NCBI RefSeq assembly: GCF_014174515.1
Contig: NZ_JACJUG010000004.1
Coordinates: 124,001 to 188,000, forward strand
Direction of reading: 5' to 3'
Source of the DNA: Mitsuaria sp. WAJ17
GTDB taxonomy: Bacteria > Pseudomonadota > Gammaproteobacteria > Burkholderiales > Burkholderiaceae_C
DNA: 64,000 bases
Below are positions 49,427 to 58,419 of the stretch, piece after piece (positions within the stretch are counted from its first letter, which is position 1; each line of letters opens with the position of its first letter). The position numbers were made by a program, and so were the translations under genes. The notes below the pieces were generated by a model that did no database searches, was not told where the DNA came from, and saw only the letters and a program-made list of their open reading frames with translations.

Positions 49427-50491
49427 TCAGGCAGCCCTGCGCGCCCAGCGCACGCGGTAGTGGATCAGTGTGTCCGAGGTCAGCAGCGTGAACAGCAGCA
49501 GGCCCTGGAAGACGCCGGTGATGGACTTGGGCAAGCCCAGGCGAGACTGCGCCAGTTCGCCGCCGATGTAGAACATGCTCATCAACAGGCCCGAGCCCAC
49601 GATGCCCACCGGGTGCAGGCGCCCCACGAAGGCCACGATGATGGCTGCGAAGCCGTAGCCCGCGGGCACATGCGGCGTCAGTTGGCCCAGCGGCCCGGCC
49701 GCCTCCAGCGCCCCGGCAAGGCCCGCCATGCCGCCGGACAGCAGCAGCGCGGTCCACAGCGCCCGGCGCGAGGAGAAGCCCGCATAGCGCGCCGCCGCCG
49801 GCGCGAGGCCACCGACCTGCAGCGCATAGCCCGCATAGCTGCGGAACATCAGCAGCCAGAAGCCCGCCACTGCGCCCAGGGCCACCAGCACGCCGATGTT
49901 GACCCGCCAGCCGCTGAACAGCCGCGGGATCTTGGTGGCCGCCGCGAAGGTGATGGTCTGCGGGAAGTTATAGCCGTTGGGGTCTTTCCAGGGGCCGTAG
50001 ACCAGGTAGCCCAGCAGCAGGTCGGCGACATAGACCAGCATGAGGCTCACCAGGATCTCGTTGGCATTGAAGCGGTCGCGCAGCATGGCCGTGATCGCCG
50101 CCCAGGCCATGCCGCCCAGCACGCCGGCCAGCAGGACCAGCACGACGATGCCGCGGCCCGTCTGCGCATCGGCCTGCATCGCGACCCAGCCCGCCGCCAG
50201 CGCGCCGACGATGAACTGCCCCTCCGCGCCGATGTTCCAGACGTTGGACCGGAAGCACAGGGCCAGGCCCAGGGCGATCAGGATCAGGGGCGTGGCCTTG
50301 AGGCCCAGCTCGCTCCAGGCATAGGCGCTGCGGATGGGCTCCCAGAAGAACATCTGCAGGCCGCGCAGCGGGTCCTTACCCAGGGCGAGGAAGAGCAGCA
50401 CGCCCAGCAGGGTGGTCAGCGCCAAGGCCATCAGCGGTGAGGCCAGGGCCATCAGGCGCGAGGGCTCGGGGCGGGTCTCAAGCCGCAGCAT
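49427..50491 (-). CDS. Nucleoside/purine ABC transporter permease 1
   Basis: 354 residues from the ATG at 50491, which overlaps the ATPase stop by 14 bases. About ten membrane segments, with the EEL-like coupling motif in CFRSNVWNIGAEGQFIVGALAAGW and NEILVSLMLVYVADLLLGYLVYGPWKDP. VGRLHPVGIVGSGLLMSMFYIGGELAQ is shared with YufP/BmpB permeases. It works with the ATPase, the second permease and the BMP lipoprotein. Confidence 0.92.
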   Translation of the reverse strand: MLRLETRPEPSRLMALASPLMALALTTLLGVLLFLALGKDPLRGLQMFFWEPIRSAYAWSELGLKATPLILIALGLALCFRSNVWNIGAEGQFIVGALAAGWVAMQADAQTGRGIVVLVLLAGVLGGMAWAAITAMLRDRFNANEILVSLMLVYVADLLLGYLVYGPWKDPNGYNFPQTITFAAATKIPRLFSGWRVNIGVLVALGAVAGFWLLMFRSYAGYALQVGGLAPAAARYAGFSSRRALWTALLLSGGMAGLAGALEAAGPLGQLTPHVPAGYGFAAIIVAFVGRLHPVGIVGSGLLMSMFYIGGELAQSRLGLPKSITGVFQGLLLFTLLTSDTLIHYRVRWARRAA

Positions 50492-52019
50492 GGGACGCCT
50501 CCTTGCTCGTTTCGGCGTTGTCCCACAGGCCGGACATCCAGGCCCCAATGCGCTCCACCGTGGCCTCGGCCACCGACAGGCTGGGCGAGAGGCGGCCCTG
50601 CGCCATCACCACCAGGCGGTCACTGATCTCGAACAATTCGTCCAACTCCTCGCTGAAGACCAGGAGCGCGCAGCCGGCGTCGCGCAGCTTGAGCAGCTCG
50701 CCCCGGATCTGGGCCGCCGCCCCCACGTCCACACCCCAGGTGGGCTGTGCGATGAGCAGCAGCTTGGGGGCTGCATCGATCTCGCGGCCCACGATGAACT
50801 TCTGGAGATTGCCCCCCGAGAGGCTGCGGGCCGCTGCCCCCGAGCCGCCGCAGCGCACGCCGAAGCGAGCAATGAGCTCCTCGGCCAGGCGTCGGGCCTG
50901 GGCCTTGTGGAGCCAACCGCCGGCCTTCACGGCCTCGGTGCGGGTCAGCAGGATGTTGTCGGCCAGGGAGAGGCTGGGCACGGCACCGCGCCCAAGACGT
51001 TCCTCAGGCACGAAATGCAGGCCCAGCTTGCGGCGCTTGCGGCAGCTGGCCTGGGCGATGTCGCCATCGAAAAGGCGGATGCTGCCGCGGGGCGCGCGCG
51101 GATCCTCGCCCGAAAGCGCGGCCAGCAGCTCCTGCTGGCCATTGCCGCTGACACCGGCCACGCCCAGGATCTCGCCCGCGCGCAGCTCGAAGGCCAGGCC
51201 GCGCAGGGTGGTGCCGAAGGGGTTGTCCGTGGCCAGGTCCAGGCCCTGTACGCGCAGCACCGGCGCGCCCGTCTGACGCTGGCCGGCCTGCAGCCGCGGC
51301 GGCTCGCTGCCGATCATGAGGCGGGACAGCGCGGCGTTGTCCACCGTGCGCGGGTCCAACTCGCCCGTGACCTTGCCGCCGCGCAGCACCGTGCAGTGCT
51401 GGCACAGAGCGCGGATCTCGTCGAGCTTGTGGCTGATGTAGAGGATGGCGCAGCCCTCGGCCGCCAGACGGCGCAGCACCTCGAACAGCTTCTGCACGGC
51501 CTGAGGTGTGAGCACCGAGGTGGGCTCGTCCAGGATCAGGAGGCTGGGGTTCGTCAGCAGGGCCCGCACGATCTCCACCCGCTGGCGCTCGCCCACCGAC
51601 AGCGTGTGCACCGGGCGCTCCGGGTCCACCTCCAGCCCATAGGCGGCGGACAGCTCGCGGATGCGCTGCCGCACCTCGGCCAGGCTCAGGCACTTGTCCA
51701 AGCCCAGCCAGACGTTCTCGGCGGCACTGAGCGTGTCGAACAGCGAAAAATGCTGGTAGACCATGCTGATGCCGAGTGTCCGGGCCTGCGCAGGGCTGCG
51801 CACCTGCACGGCCTGCCCGTTCCACAGCAGGCGGCCTTCGTCGGGCTGCACAGCGCCGTAGATGATCTTCATCAGCGTGGACTTGCCCGCGCCGTTCTCC
51901 CCCAGCACGGCCTGGATCTGGCCGGGCATCACCCGCAGCGAGACGCCATCATTGGCCTTGACGGCCGGGTACTGCTTGCTGATGCCTTGGAGTTCGAGTC
52001 GGGGGACGGGTTCAGCCAT
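50478..52019 (-). CDS. Nucleoside/purine ABC transporter ATPase (two fused domains)
   Basis: 513 residues. Domain 1: Walker A GENGAGKST at 40-48, signature LSVGERQRVEI, Walker B LLILDEPTSVLTP. Domain 2: degenerate Walker A (GVSGNGQQELL), signature SGGNLQKFIVGREI, and LLIAQPTWGVDVGA, where the usual Glu after Walker B is changed to Gln, so only one site is likely hydrolytic, as usual for YufO/BmpA-type and sugar transporters. It begins 24 bases after guaD. Confidence 0.94.
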   Translation of the reverse strand: MAEPVPRLELQGISKQYPAVKANDGVSLRVMPGQIQAVLGENGAGKSTLMKIIYGAVQPDEGRLLWNGQAVQVRSPAQARTLGISMVYQHFSLFDTLSAAENVWLGLDKCLSLAEVRQRIRELSAAYGLEVDPERPVHTLSVGERQRVEIVRALLTNPSLLILDEPTSVLTPQAVQKLFEVLRRLAAEGCAILYISHKLDEIRALCQHCTVLRGGKVTGELDPRTVDNAALSRLMIGSEPPRLQAGQRQTGAPVLRVQGLDLATDNPFGTTLRGLAFELRAGEILGVAGVSGNGQQELLAALSGEDPRAPRGSIRLFDGDIAQASCRKRRKLGLHFVPEERLGRGAVPSLSLADNILLTRTEAVKAGGWLHKAQARRLAEELIARFGVRCGGSGAAARSLSGGNLQKFIVGREIDAAPKLLLIAQPTWGVDVGAAAQIRGELLKLRDAGCALLVFSEELDELFEISDRLVVMAQGRLSPSLSVAEATVERIGAWMSGLWDNAETSKEASHAAA

Positions 52020-52043
52020 GACGATCAGCAAGACTTCTGCGTT

Positions 52044-53375
52044 TCAAGGGTGGGACAAGGTATCCGGACGCCGATGCCGCACCACGCCGGCCACATAGGC
52101 AGCCGCCAGATTGCGCTCATCGGACAGCGTCATCCAGGCAAAGACCTTCTCGTGCAGTTCGCGGGCCACCGCGAAGCGCGCCTCGGCCACCGGGCCGCAG
52201 GCCCAGTCCCAGATGCAGACGTCGGCCAGTGTACCCACGCCCAAGTGCCCGATCTCATGCGAGAGCCCCAAGCCTTGCGCCGCGCCAAGCGTGGCCGCAT
52301 GCAGGCCGGCCCAGGCCGTCAGGCGGCGGCCGCCCAGGGCCTGCACCTTGTAGGCGTCGCCCAGGGTGCGCTGGGTGGACAGCGAGGTGCCGCCGCCCAC
52401 GTCCGAAGCCACGCTGACGGCAAAGCCGGCCTCTCGCGCGGCCACCCAGTCGAAGAGCCCGCTGCCCAGGAAGAGGTTGGACGAGGGGCAGAAGGCCAGC
52501 TGCGCCTCCCGCTGCGCCAGCAGGGCGCGGTCCTGCGCATCCAGCCAGATACCATGGGCCAGCACGGCGCGCTCGTGCAGCAGGCCGACGCGGTCGTAGA
52601 CATCCAGGTAGCTGCGGGCTTCCGGGAACAGCCGGGCCACCCATTGGACCTCGGCCCGGTTTTCGGCCACATGGGTCTGCATGTACAGCGAGGCGTCCTG
52701 CCGGCAGAGGTCACCGGCCATGGCCAGTTGGGCCGGCGTGCTGGTCGGGGCGAAGCGCACGGTGACGGCATAGCCCAGGCGGTCCTGGCCGTGGAAGCGG
52801 CTGATGAGATCCTCGCAGTCGCGCCGGGCCTGGTCCACATCGTCGCGCAGGCCATCCGGGGCGTGGCGGTCCATCAGCACCTTGCCGGTCAGCAGGCGCA
52901 TGCCGCGCTGGCGGCCAGCCTCGAAGAGCGTCTCGGCCGACACCTTGTGCACCGTGGGGAAGACCATGGCCGAGGTCGTGCCATGGGCCAGCAGGGCGTC
53001 CAGAAAGCGCTCGGCGCCGGCCCGGGCCACGATGGGGTCGGCATAGCGCTGCTCGGCGGGGAAGGTGTAGGTGTTGAGCCAGTCCAGCAGTTCGGCGCCG
53101 TAGCTGGCGATGACGTCCAGCTGCGGGCAGTGGACATGGGTATCGATGAAGCCGGGCAGGATCAGGCGGCCGCGGTGGTCCTCACGGGTCCAGCAGGCGT
53201 CGGGATCCTCGGCCTGGGCGCCGATGATGCGGCCGCCCTCGATCAGCAGCCAGTGATCCGGGCGGAAGCGCACGGCGGGGTCGTCCAGCACGCCCCAGGC
53301 GGGCGTGCCGGTGAAATCCAGGAGGTCGCCGCGCAGGGCGAGGCGGGAGGGGGCAGTCACGTTCTCTTTCGTCAT
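52044..53375 (-). CDS. guaD: Guanine deaminase
   Basis: 443 residues from the ATG at 53375; a TTG nine bases upstream would overlap the LysR stop. Amidohydrolase motifs: PGFIDTHVHCPQ (zinc His pair), THVAEN, AFCPSSNLFLGSGLFDW and ASDVGGGTSLS, which together are the guanine deaminase pattern. It converts guanine to xanthine in the cytoplasm. It sits between the lysR gene and the ABC transporter on one strand, opposite xdhAB, so uptake, deamination and oxidation of purines are grouped. Confidence 0.95.
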   Translation of the reverse strand: MTKENVTAPSRLALRGDLLDFTGTPAWGVLDDPAVRFRPDHWLLIEGGRIIGAQAEDPDACWTREDHRGRLILPGFIDTHVHCPQLDVIASYGAELLDWLNTYTFPAEQRYADPIVARAGAERFLDALLAHGTTSAMVFPTVHKVSAETLFEAGRQRGMRLLTGKVLMDRHAPDGLRDDVDQARRDCEDLISRFHGQDRLGYAVTVRFAPTSTPAQLAMAGDLCRQDASLYMQTHVAENRAEVQWVARLFPEARSYLDVYDRVGLLHERAVLAHGIWLDAQDRALLAQREAQLAFCPSSNLFLGSGLFDWVAAREAGFAVSVASDVGGGTSLSTQRTLGDAYKVQALGGRRLTAWAGLHAATLGAAQGLGLSHEIGHLGVGTLADVCIWDWACGPVAEARFAVARELHEKVFAWMTLSDERNLAAAYVAGVVRHRRPDTLSHP

Positions 53376-53380
53376 GGGGT

Positions 53381-54343
53381 TCAAGCGCGCGGGGCCGTTC
53401 GCACGAGTTCGCGGGCGAGCTCGCGCACCTGCTCGCGCAGCCAGCGATGCGCAGGCGCCGCATGGCCCAGCTCATGCCAGAGCTGGTAGTAGTTCAAGGG
53501 CGGGAAAGGCACGGGGCAGCGCAGGATCTTCACCGGCAGCTGGTCCACGAAGCGGCTGCAGAACTGGCGACCCGTCGTCAACACCAGCAGGCTGTGAGCC
53601 ACCATCAGCGGCAGTTGGCCGAAATGGGCGCTGCGCACGGCGACGCAGCGGCTCAGGCCCAGGCTGGCAAGGTGCTGGTCCACAAAGCCCGGCTGGTTCG
53701 CGGCGAAGGGCATGGGCGCGAGATGCTGGCAGTCGAGGTAGCGTTCCAGCGTCCAGCTTCGCGCAGGAGCCCGTGCCATGGGGTGGTCCTGGCTCATCAG
53801 CACCACCAGCTCGTCGCTGAAGAGGCGGCCCAGGTGCAGCTCCTCGGGAGGCTCGGGCCAGTTGCCGATGACGAGATCCACCTCGCCGCGGGCCAGGGCG
53901 GCGCGGTAATCAAAATCCGCGGACAGGGCCTGCAGGTCCAGTTGCACGCCCGGGGCCTCGCGCTGCAGGCGGGCCACCAGCCCGGGCAGGAAGACGGGGT
54001 CGAGGTAGTCGCTGGCGGCAATGCGGAAGCGCTGCCGGGCAGTGGCCGGCTCAAAGGCCTGCAGGCGCTGGCGCGGGCTGAAGATGCGTTGCGCCTCCAG
54101 CAGCAGGCGCGCGGCCGGCTCCTGCAGCGCCAGGGCCGTGGGCGTGGGCGCCATGCCCTGGCCGCTGCGCACCAGCAGCGGATCGCCCGTGAGCGCACGC
54201 AGACGCCGCAACTGGCCGGAGACGGCCGGTTGCGAGCTGCCGAGCCGCAGGGCGGCCCGGGAAACGCTGCGTTCGCTGATCAATGTATGCAGGACCCGGA
54301 TGAGCTGAAGCTCGATCTTGGCCAGTGCCGCCGCTTCCGCCAT
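53381..54343 (-). CDS. LysR-family regulator of the purine locus
   Basis: 320 residues. The helix-turn-helix reads LIRVLHTLISERSVSRAALRLGSSQPAVSGQLRRLRALTGDPLLVRSGQGM (key residues: S.S.AA..L..SQPA.S..L..L....D.LLVR), in the NodD-like branch. The effector domain follows with LVIGNWPEPPEELHLGRLFSDELVVL. It lies first in the minus-strand operon before guaD and diverges from xdhA across 87 bases, so it can control both sides. Xanthine, urate or a purine is the likely inducer by context. Confidence 0.92.
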   Translation of the reverse strand: MAEAAALAKIELQLIRVLHTLISERSVSRAALRLGSSQPAVSGQLRRLRALTGDPLLVRSGQGMAPTPTALALQEPAARLLLEAQRIFSPRQRLQAFEPATARQRFRIAASDYLDPVFLPGLVARLQREAPGVQLDLQALSADFDYRAALARGEVDLVIGNWPEPPEELHLGRLFSDELVVLMSQDHPMARAPARSWTLERYLDCQHLAPMPFAANQPGFVDQHLASLGLSRCVAVRSAHFGQLPLMVAHSLLVLTTGRQFCSRFVDQLPVKILRCPVPFPPLNYYQLWHELGHAAPAHRWLREQVRELARELVRTAPRA

Positions 54344-54354
54344 ATTCGCCCACT

Positions 54355-54381
54355 GATATCCACTATCGGATTGAGCATATC
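54355..54381. promoter_or_regulatory. Candidate LysR operator between lysR-guaD and xdhAB
   Basis: In the 87-base divergent region, GATAT (54355-54359) and ATATC (54377-54381) are exact inverted arms, with a second dyad ATCC-N6-GGAT (54358-54371) inside. This A/T-rich patch stands out from its surroundings. LysR proteins bind such interrupted dyads. No -35/-10 pair is certain. Confidence 0.4.
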
Positions 54382-54430
54382 TCTTCCGCGCAGTCGCGCG
54401 CGTAAGGTGCGAAGCTGGAACAGGATTCTC

Positions 54431-55978
54431 ATGAACACACGCCCCATCCGCTTCTTCTTCCGCGGCCAGATCCAGGAGGTGCGCGAGCAGCCCCCCACGA
54501 CCACCGTGCTGCGTTGGCTACGTGAGTCTGCCGATGCTTGCGGCAGCAAGGAAGGCTGCGCCGAAGGCGACTGCGGCGCCTGCACGGTACTGCTTGGCGA
54601 GCTCGATGACCAGGACCGCCTGCAGCTGCGCAACATCAATGCCTGCATCCAGTTCCTGCCCATGCTGGACGGCAAGGCGCTCTTCACCGTCGAGGACCTG
54701 GGCTCCTCGCGCCAGCTCAATCCTGTGCAACAGGCCCTGGTTGACTATCACGGCTCGCAATGCGGCTTCTGCACGCCGGGCTTCGCCATGAGCCTGCAGG
54801 CCCTTTATGAATCGCACCAGGCGGCCGGAACACGCCCCAGCCGCCAGCAGCTGGCCGATGGCCTGGCAGGCAATCTGTGCCGCTGCACGGGCTACCGCCC
54901 CATCCTGGACGCGGGCGAGCAGATGTTCGAGCCGCCCGCCCAGCGCCTCGACACCGCCCCTGCCGCGGCCGCACTGCGCCGGCTGCGCGAGGACGCACCG
55001 CTGGCCTATGAGTCCCACGATCCCGCCCAGCAGGCGCCCCGCCAGTTCCATGCCCCTCGCAGCCTGGATGCCCTGGCCGCGCTTCTTCAGCAATGGCCGC
55101 AGGCGCGCCTGGTGGCGGGCGCGACCGACATCGGCCTGTGGGTCAACAAGCAGCATCGCGACGTGGGCATGCTGATCAGCACCCTGAGCGTGGCTGCCCT
55201 GCGCGAGCTGCGTGCCGAGCCCTGGCCTGATGGCCAGCCCGGCTTGTGGATCGGTGCGGCCGTTTCGCTGGAAGATGCCTGGTCCGCGCTGGTGGAGCAG
55301 GTTCCCGCCCTGCGCGAACTGTGGCTGCGCTTCGCATCGCCTCCGGTGCGCCACGCAGGCACGCTAGGAGGCAACATTGCCAACGGCTCACCCATCGGTG
55401 ACGGCGCCCCGGCCCTGATCGCACTGGGTGCCGAGATCGTGCTGCGCCTGGGCGCCGCGCAACGCCGCCTCCCGCTGCAGGACTTCTACCTCGACTACAT
55501 GAAGAACGCGCTGCAGCCGGGCGAGTTTGTCGAGGCCCTGCATCTGCCCCTTCCGGGCCGTGAGTGGCAGCTCCGCGGCTACAAGATCGCCAAACGCTAC
55601 GACAGCGACATCTCCGCCGTCTGTGGCGTCTTCGCGCTGCGCCACGAGCACGGGCGCATCCGCGAGGCGCGGCTGGTGTATGGCGGCATGGCGGGCATTG
55701 TCAGGAGAGCCCCGCAGGCAGAAGCCGCGCTGCTGGGCCAGACCTGGAACGAAGGCACCCTGCAGGCCGCAGCCAAGGCCCTGACACAGGACTTCCAGCC
55801 ACTCAGCGACTTGCGTGCCTCGGCGGCCTACCGCATGCAGGTCGCCTGCAACCTGCTGCGGCGCTTCTGGCTAGAGACGCGCAGCGACAGCCCCCTGCCC
55901 GCAGCGCGCAGTGGCATCTGGTGGGCCACACAGCTGGGACGCGATGGCCAACAGCCCGTGCCCGGAGCTCAGCCATGA
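54431..55978 (+). CDS. xdhA: Xanthine dehydrogenase small subunit (2Fe-2S and FAD)
   Basis: 515 residues from the ATG at 54431, four or so bases into a weak upstream signal. The N-terminal ferredoxin domain has Cys43, Cys48 and Cys51 (EGCAEGDCGACTVLLGE) and the second cluster QCGFCTPGF with GNLCRCTGYRPI. The FAD domain spans ~180-340 (RLVAGATDIGLWVNK, HAGTLGGNIANGSPIGDGAPALIALGAE; key parts). The C-terminal CO-dehydrogenase-flavoprotein-like domain ends it. It passes electrons from the Mo site to NAD. The end overlaps xdhB as ATGA. Confidence 0.95.
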   Translation: MNTRPIRFFFRGQIQEVREQPPTTTVLRWLRESADACGSKEGCAEGDCGACTVLLGELDDQDRLQLRNINACIQFLPMLDGKALFTVEDLGSSRQLNPVQQALVDYHGSQCGFCTPGFAMSLQALYESHQAAGTRPSRQQLADGLAGNLCRCTGYRPILDAGEQMFEPPAQRLDTAPAAAALRRLREDAPLAYESHDPAQQAPRQFHAPRSLDALAALLQQWPQARLVAGATDIGLWVNKQHRDVGMLISTLSVAALRELRAEPWPDGQPGLWIGAAVSLEDAWSALVEQVPALRELWLRFASPPVRHAGTLGGNIANGSPIGDGAPALIALGAEIVLRLGAAQRRLPLQDFYLDYMKNALQPGEFVEALHLPLPGREWQLRGYKIAKRYDSDISAVCGVFALRHEHGRIREARLVYGGMAGIVRRAPQAEAALLGQTWNEGTLQAAAKALTQDFQPLSDLRASAAYRMQVACNLLRRFWLETRSDSPLPAARSGIWWATQLGRDGQQPVPGAQP

Positions 55979-58311
55979 ACAAGGCTTGCACCCCCATTGG
56001 CGCGGACACACTCACGCCCGCCTCCGTGGTCGGCAGCAGCCGGCCGCATGAATCGGCGGCCCTGCATGTCAGCGGCGAGGCTCGCTACACCGATGATCTG
56101 CCCGAGCTGCGCGGCACCCTGCATGCCGCCCTGGGCCTGTCCCCCGTGGCCCACGGGCGCCTGCTGGGCGTGGACCGCGCCGCCCTGCTGGCCCTGCCCG
56201 GCGTCGTGGCGGTATTCACCGCCGAGGACATCCCGGGGGAGAACAACTGCGGCCCGCTGCTGCATGACGACCCCATCCTTGCCAACGCCGAGTTGCGCTA
56301 TCTCGGGCAGCCCGTCTTCGCCGTGATTGCCAGCGACCGGGAGCTGGCGCGGCGCGCGGCAGCCCAGGCCGCGCGCTTCATCCAGTGCGAGGCCCAGCCT
56401 GCGCTGCTGACGGCGCTGGACGCCCATGCCGCCGGGCAATACGTCGTGCCTCCCATGCACCTGCAGCGCGGCGATGCGGCGGCGGCTCTGGCTTCTGCGC
56501 CGCATCGCTGGCAGGGCGAATGGTCGGTAGGCGGCCAGGAGCAGTTCTACTTGGAAGGCCAGATCAGCTACGCGCTGCCGCAGGAAGACCACGGGCTGCT
56601 GCTGCACTGCTCCACCCAGCATCCCTCCGAGATGCAGCAGTTGGTGGCCCACGCATTGGGTTGGGAAAGCCATCGCGTGCAGGTGCAATGCCGGCGCATG
56701 GGCGGCGGCTTTGGCGGCAAGGAATCGCAGTCGGCCCTCTTCGCCTGTGTGGCCGCCATTGCGGCGCACCGGCTGCAGCACCCCGTGAAGTTGCGCCTGG
56801 ACCGCGATGACGACTTTCTCATCACCGGCCGTCGGCATGGCTTCGACTACCGCTGGGACGTGGGCTTCGATGAGACGGGCCGACTGCTGGCCGCCGAGGT
56901 CGATCTCATCGCGAACTGCGGCCATTCGGCGGACCTCTCGGCGCCAGTGATGACGCGCGCCCTGTGCCACTTCGACAACGCCTACTGGCTGCCGAACGTG
57001 GCCCTGCATGGCTTCTGCGCCCGCACCCACACACAGAGCAACACCGCCTTCCGCGGCTTTGGCGGCCCTCAGGGTGCGCTGGCCATGGAGGTGATCCTGG
57101 ACGGCATTGCGCGTCGCCTGGGCCTGGATCCGGCCCTGGTCCGGCAGCGCAACTTCTATGCCGATGAAGACGGGCGCAACATCACGCCCTACGGGCAGGT
57201 CGTGGAGGACAACCTCCTGCATCCGCTGTGCGAGCAACTGCTGCAGGACTGCGACTATGCCCGTCGTCGCGCCGAGATCGCGGCCTTCAATGCCGACAGC
57301 CCCGTGCTCAAGCGCGGCCTGGCTTTCACGCCGCTGAAGTTCGGCATTTCCTTCAACGTCGTCCACCTGAACCAGGCCGGTGCCCTGGTGCATGTCTACA
57401 CGGACGGCTCGGTGCTCGTGAACCACGGCGGCACAGAGATGGGCCAGGGCCTCAACACCAAGGTGGCGCAGGTGGTGGCCCACACCCTGGGCCTGCCGCT
57501 GGCGGCCGTGCGAGCCACCGCGACGGACACCAGCAAGATCGCCAACACCTCGGCCACCGCTGCCTCGACCGGTGCCGACCTCAACGGCAAGGCCGCCCAG
57601 GACGCCGCACGGCGCATCCGCCAGCGGCTGGAGCCCCTGGCCGCCGAGATGCTGCAGGCGCCTGTGGAGTCCCTGCTGTGGTCCGAGGGGCTGGTCCGGG
57701 TGACCGACCGGCCCGAGACCGCCCTGCCCTTCGTCCAACTGGTGCGGCAGGCCTACCTGCGCCGCATCCAACTGTGGAGCGAGGGTTTCTACGCCACGCC
57801 CGGCCTGCACTGGAATCGCGAGACCCTGCAGGGTCGGCCGTTCTTCTACTTCGCCTTCGGCGCGGCCGTGGCCGAGGTGCTGGTGGACACGCTCACGGGC
57901 GAATACCGCGTGCTGCGCGCCGATGCCCTGCACGATGTCGGCCAGTCGCTGAACCCGGCGCTGGACATCGGCCAGGTCGAAGGTGCCTTCGTGCAGGGCC
58001 AGGGCTGGCTCACCACCGAGGAGCTGCGCTGGCATCCCCAGAGCGGCAAGCTGCTGACCCACGCGCCCAGCACCTACAAGATCCCCACGGCCAACGACAT
58101 GCCGCTGGATTTCCGGGTGAAGCTCTTCGGGCGGCCCAATGGGGCCGACAGCATCCACCGCTCCAAGGCCGTCGGCGAGCCGCCGCTGCTGCTGCCCTTC
58201 GCCGTGCTGCTCGCCCTGCAGGACGCCGTAGCCGGCGTCAATCCGGCGGCTCCGCCTCTGAGGGCCCCAGCCACGGCAGAGCGAGTCCTGCAGGCCCTGC
58301 AGGCCTTCTGA
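55975..58311 (+). CDS. xdhB: Xanthine dehydrogenase molybdopterin-binding subunit
   Basis: 778 residues from the ATG at 55975. GEARYTDDLPELRGTLHAALGLSP opens the family, GQEQFYLEGQ holds a substrate-pocket Glu/Gln region, and RRMGGGFGGKESQ, FRGFGGPQGALAMEVI (catalytic Arg), GTEMGQGLNTKVAQV and the final KAVGEPPLLLPFAV with the catalytic Glu are present. It hydroxylates xanthine to urate. xdhC is not adjacent: the gene is followed by a convergent PEP-CTERM gene with a shared terminator. Confidence 0.96.
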   Translation: MNKACTPIGADTLTPASVVGSSRPHESAALHVSGEARYTDDLPELRGTLHAALGLSPVAHGRLLGVDRAALLALPGVVAVFTAEDIPGENNCGPLLHDDPILANAELRYLGQPVFAVIASDRELARRAAAQAARFIQCEAQPALLTALDAHAAGQYVVPPMHLQRGDAAAALASAPHRWQGEWSVGGQEQFYLEGQISYALPQEDHGLLLHCSTQHPSEMQQLVAHALGWESHRVQVQCRRMGGGFGGKESQSALFACVAAIAAHRLQHPVKLRLDRDDDFLITGRRHGFDYRWDVGFDETGRLLAAEVDLIANCGHSADLSAPVMTRALCHFDNAYWLPNVALHGFCARTHTQSNTAFRGFGGPQGALAMEVILDGIARRLGLDPALVRQRNFYADEDGRNITPYGQVVEDNLLHPLCEQLLQDCDYARRRAEIAAFNADSPVLKRGLAFTPLKFGISFNVVHLNQAGALVHVYTDGSVLVNHGGTEMGQGLNTKVAQVVAHTLGLPLAAVRATATDTSKIANTSATAASTGADLNGKAAQDAARRIRQRLEPLAAEMLQAPVESLLWSEGLVRVTDRPETALPFVQLVRQAYLRRIQLWSEGFYATPGLHWNRETLQGRPFFYFAFGAAVAEVLVDTLTGEYRVLRADALHDVGQSLNPALDIGQVEGAFVQGQGWLTTEELRWHPQSGKLLTHAPSTYKIPTANDMPLDFRVKLFGRPNGADSIHRSKAVGEPPLLLPFAVLLALQDAVAGVNPAAPPLRAPATAERVLQALQAF

Positions 58312-58342
58312 ACGCGACTGCGATCGCTCGCCACCATGAAAA

Positions 58343-58371
58343 AACCCCGAGGCCTTGCGGCACTCGGGGTT
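58343..58371 (-). terminator. Intrinsic terminator of the PEP-CTERM gene, possibly bidirectional
   Basis: AACCCCGAG (58343-58351) pairs with CTCGGGGTT (58363-58371) across an 11-base loop. On the minus strand six T follow (58344-58339), giving a strong terminator for the PEP-CTERM gene; on the plus strand only TT follows, so xdhB would be stopped weakly. Confidence 0.85.
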
Positions 58372-58419
58372 CGATCTTGAGGTCTTGACCTGCCGCCGGT
58401 GCGGCAGGTGTCAGACCAT

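Noticed and set aside
50334..53489. Plus-strand open frame of 1051 residues
   Set aside because: It is exactly antisense to the ABC ATPase and guaD. Absence of stops follows from high GC; composition is Gln/His/Gly-rich without domains.
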